NCBI GenBank assembly: GCA_900547755.1
Contig: URIC01000066.1
Coordinates: 1 to 5,781 of the forward strand
Reading direction: 5' to 3'
DNA length: 5,781 nucleotides
DNA from: an uncultured Bacteroidales bacterium
GTDB lineage: Bacteria; Bacteroidota; Bacteroidia; Bacteroidales; Muribaculaceae
The position numbers and the translations under genes are program-made. Every line of letters begins with the position of its first letter. Positions within the stretch are counted from its first letter, which is position 1. The notes beneath the pieces were generated by a model. That model had not been told where the DNA came from and made no database searches. It was given only the letters and a program-made list of their open reading frames with translations. This document shows, in pieces, positions 5,539 to 5,781 of this stretch.

Positions 5539-5623
5539 GTTACCAATGGTCGAGATTGTCTAAACAGGACAGTTAAATAGACTGGCTTTTGTATTGAACG
5601 GGGTATCACCATTCGGTAATAAC
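5539..5623. repeat. nested inverted repeats, possible structured RNA
   Basis: GTTACCAATGGT (5539-5550) has an imperfect reverse complement at 5608-5623, ACCATT-C-GGTAA-TAAC, differing by one inserted base and a short slip near the end. Between them GTCTA-AAC (5558-5565) pairs with GTT (5572-5574) and TAGAC (5578-5582), with an AAA bulge and a 6-base loop. The nesting would give a stem-loop on top of a longer stem. No family is recognised. Confidence 0.4.
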
Positions 5624-5640
5624 CATAAGTTTTAAGCTCT

Positions 5641-5750
5641 GAGTTTGAATGAAGACGGGTTTAGATTTTAAGCCGGACGGCAGATTCATAGGAAAAAGTA
5701 TCCAAGTTGCTTATTTTAGGTATCTTAACTATTGCTGTCCGATAAAACTC
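5641..5750. repeat. second pair of nested inverted repeats before the right-edge ORF
   Basis: GAGTTT (5641-5646) is the exact reverse complement of AAACTC (5745-5750). Inside it CGGACGGC (5674-5681) pairs with GCTGTCCG (5734-5741), with one G-T pair. The right arms end 4 bases before the ATG at 5755, so if transcribed they could mask that start. Single matches of 6 to 8 bases are weak; the nesting is what makes them worth recording. Confidence 0.3.
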
Positions 5751-5754
5751 AAAT

Positions 5755-5781
5755 ATGGCAATAAAGCATGGCTCGAACGCT
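5755..5781 (+). CDS. possible first codons of a gene running off the right edge
   Basis: ATG at 5755 opens nine codons (MAIKHGSNA) to the window end without a stop, after an A-rich stretch (ATAAAACTCAAAT) of the kind that precedes starts in this group. A second ATG in another frame at 5768 (MART) is an alternative. Nine codons are too few to identify anything, and I could not find a convincing promoter. The gap after a strong terminator makes a new transcription unit plausible. Confidence 0.2.

Larger units (their letters stand above)
5456..5754. other. A+T-rich intergenic region with nested inverted repeats, no supported gene
   Basis: No frame here has a protein-like sequence, and I find no TAnnTTTG promoter with a well-spaced -33 box. 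Base composition is clearly more A+T-rich than the preceding gene. Two sets of nested inverted repeats (5539-5623 and 5641-5750) are the only visible structure. The region could be the leader of a gene that begins at the right edge, a small RNA, or mobile-element remains. Confidence 0.6.

Noticed and set aside
5762..5781. GGCTCGAACGC at the right edge as a tRNA T-arm on the minus strand
   Set aside because: The TTCGAGC loop is present, but the flanking bases do not form a 5-bp T stem.
1..5781. CRISPR array, phage genes or complete insertion sequence
   Set aside because: No regularly spaced repeats, no integrase or transposase domain, and no pair of terminal repeats with a target duplication are visible.

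Overview
The window looks like a chromosomal segment from a member of the Bacteroidales, possibly Muribaculaceae-like. The evidence is Bacteroidota-type promoters (-7 TAnnTTTG paired with a -33 TTTG-like box, seen as CAAAGnTA on the + strand ahead of minus-strand genes), a ribosomal protein S16 with a roughly 100-residue Ala/Lys/Glu tail, a tRNA without an encoded CCA, A-rich leaders without a clear Shine-Dalgarno, and signal peptides ending in ..MA|Q. The genus is inference. Nothing marks the window as plasmid or phage.

Layout. Positions 1-174 hold no confident gene: there is an edge ORF fragment on the minus strand and a cluster of short inverted and direct repeats. A tRNA-Glu(CTC) follows on the minus strand (217-288), with its promoter upstream (331-362) and a hairpin just past its 3' end (175-210). 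Next come rpsP (573-1133, minus) with a 12-bp-stem terminator (510-541) and a textbook promoter (1225-1256), and a short-chain dehydrogenase/reductase (1343-2077, minus). From about 2100 to 2320 lies a divergent control region. To its right, on the plus strand, are a 71-residue two-helix membrane protein (2323-2538), a PstS-like substrate-binding lipoprotein (2560-3552) and a secreted TPR protein (3677-5389). The TPR gene ends at a very strong, symmetric terminator (5407-5455). The last 330 bases are A+T-rich with two sets of nested inverted repeats and possibly the first codons of another gene at the edge.

How the parts may work together. The three plus-strand genes read as an envelope module: a small inner-membrane protein, a lipoprotein derived from the phosphate-binding-protein fold, and a periplasmic TPR scaffold. 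From memory of Bacteroidota genomes, such genes often lie next to exbB/exbD/tonB. No transporter permease, ATPase or TonB gene is visible here, and the PstS-like protein lacks the usual GSGT phosphate loop, so a role in phosphate import should not be assumed. The minus-strand genes are housekeeping (tRNA, S16) plus an oxidoreductase of unknown substrate. I did not find a clear novel system. The best leads are the PstS-like/TPR module, the hairpin that coincides with a possible promoter between its genes, and the structured non-coding DNA at both ends.
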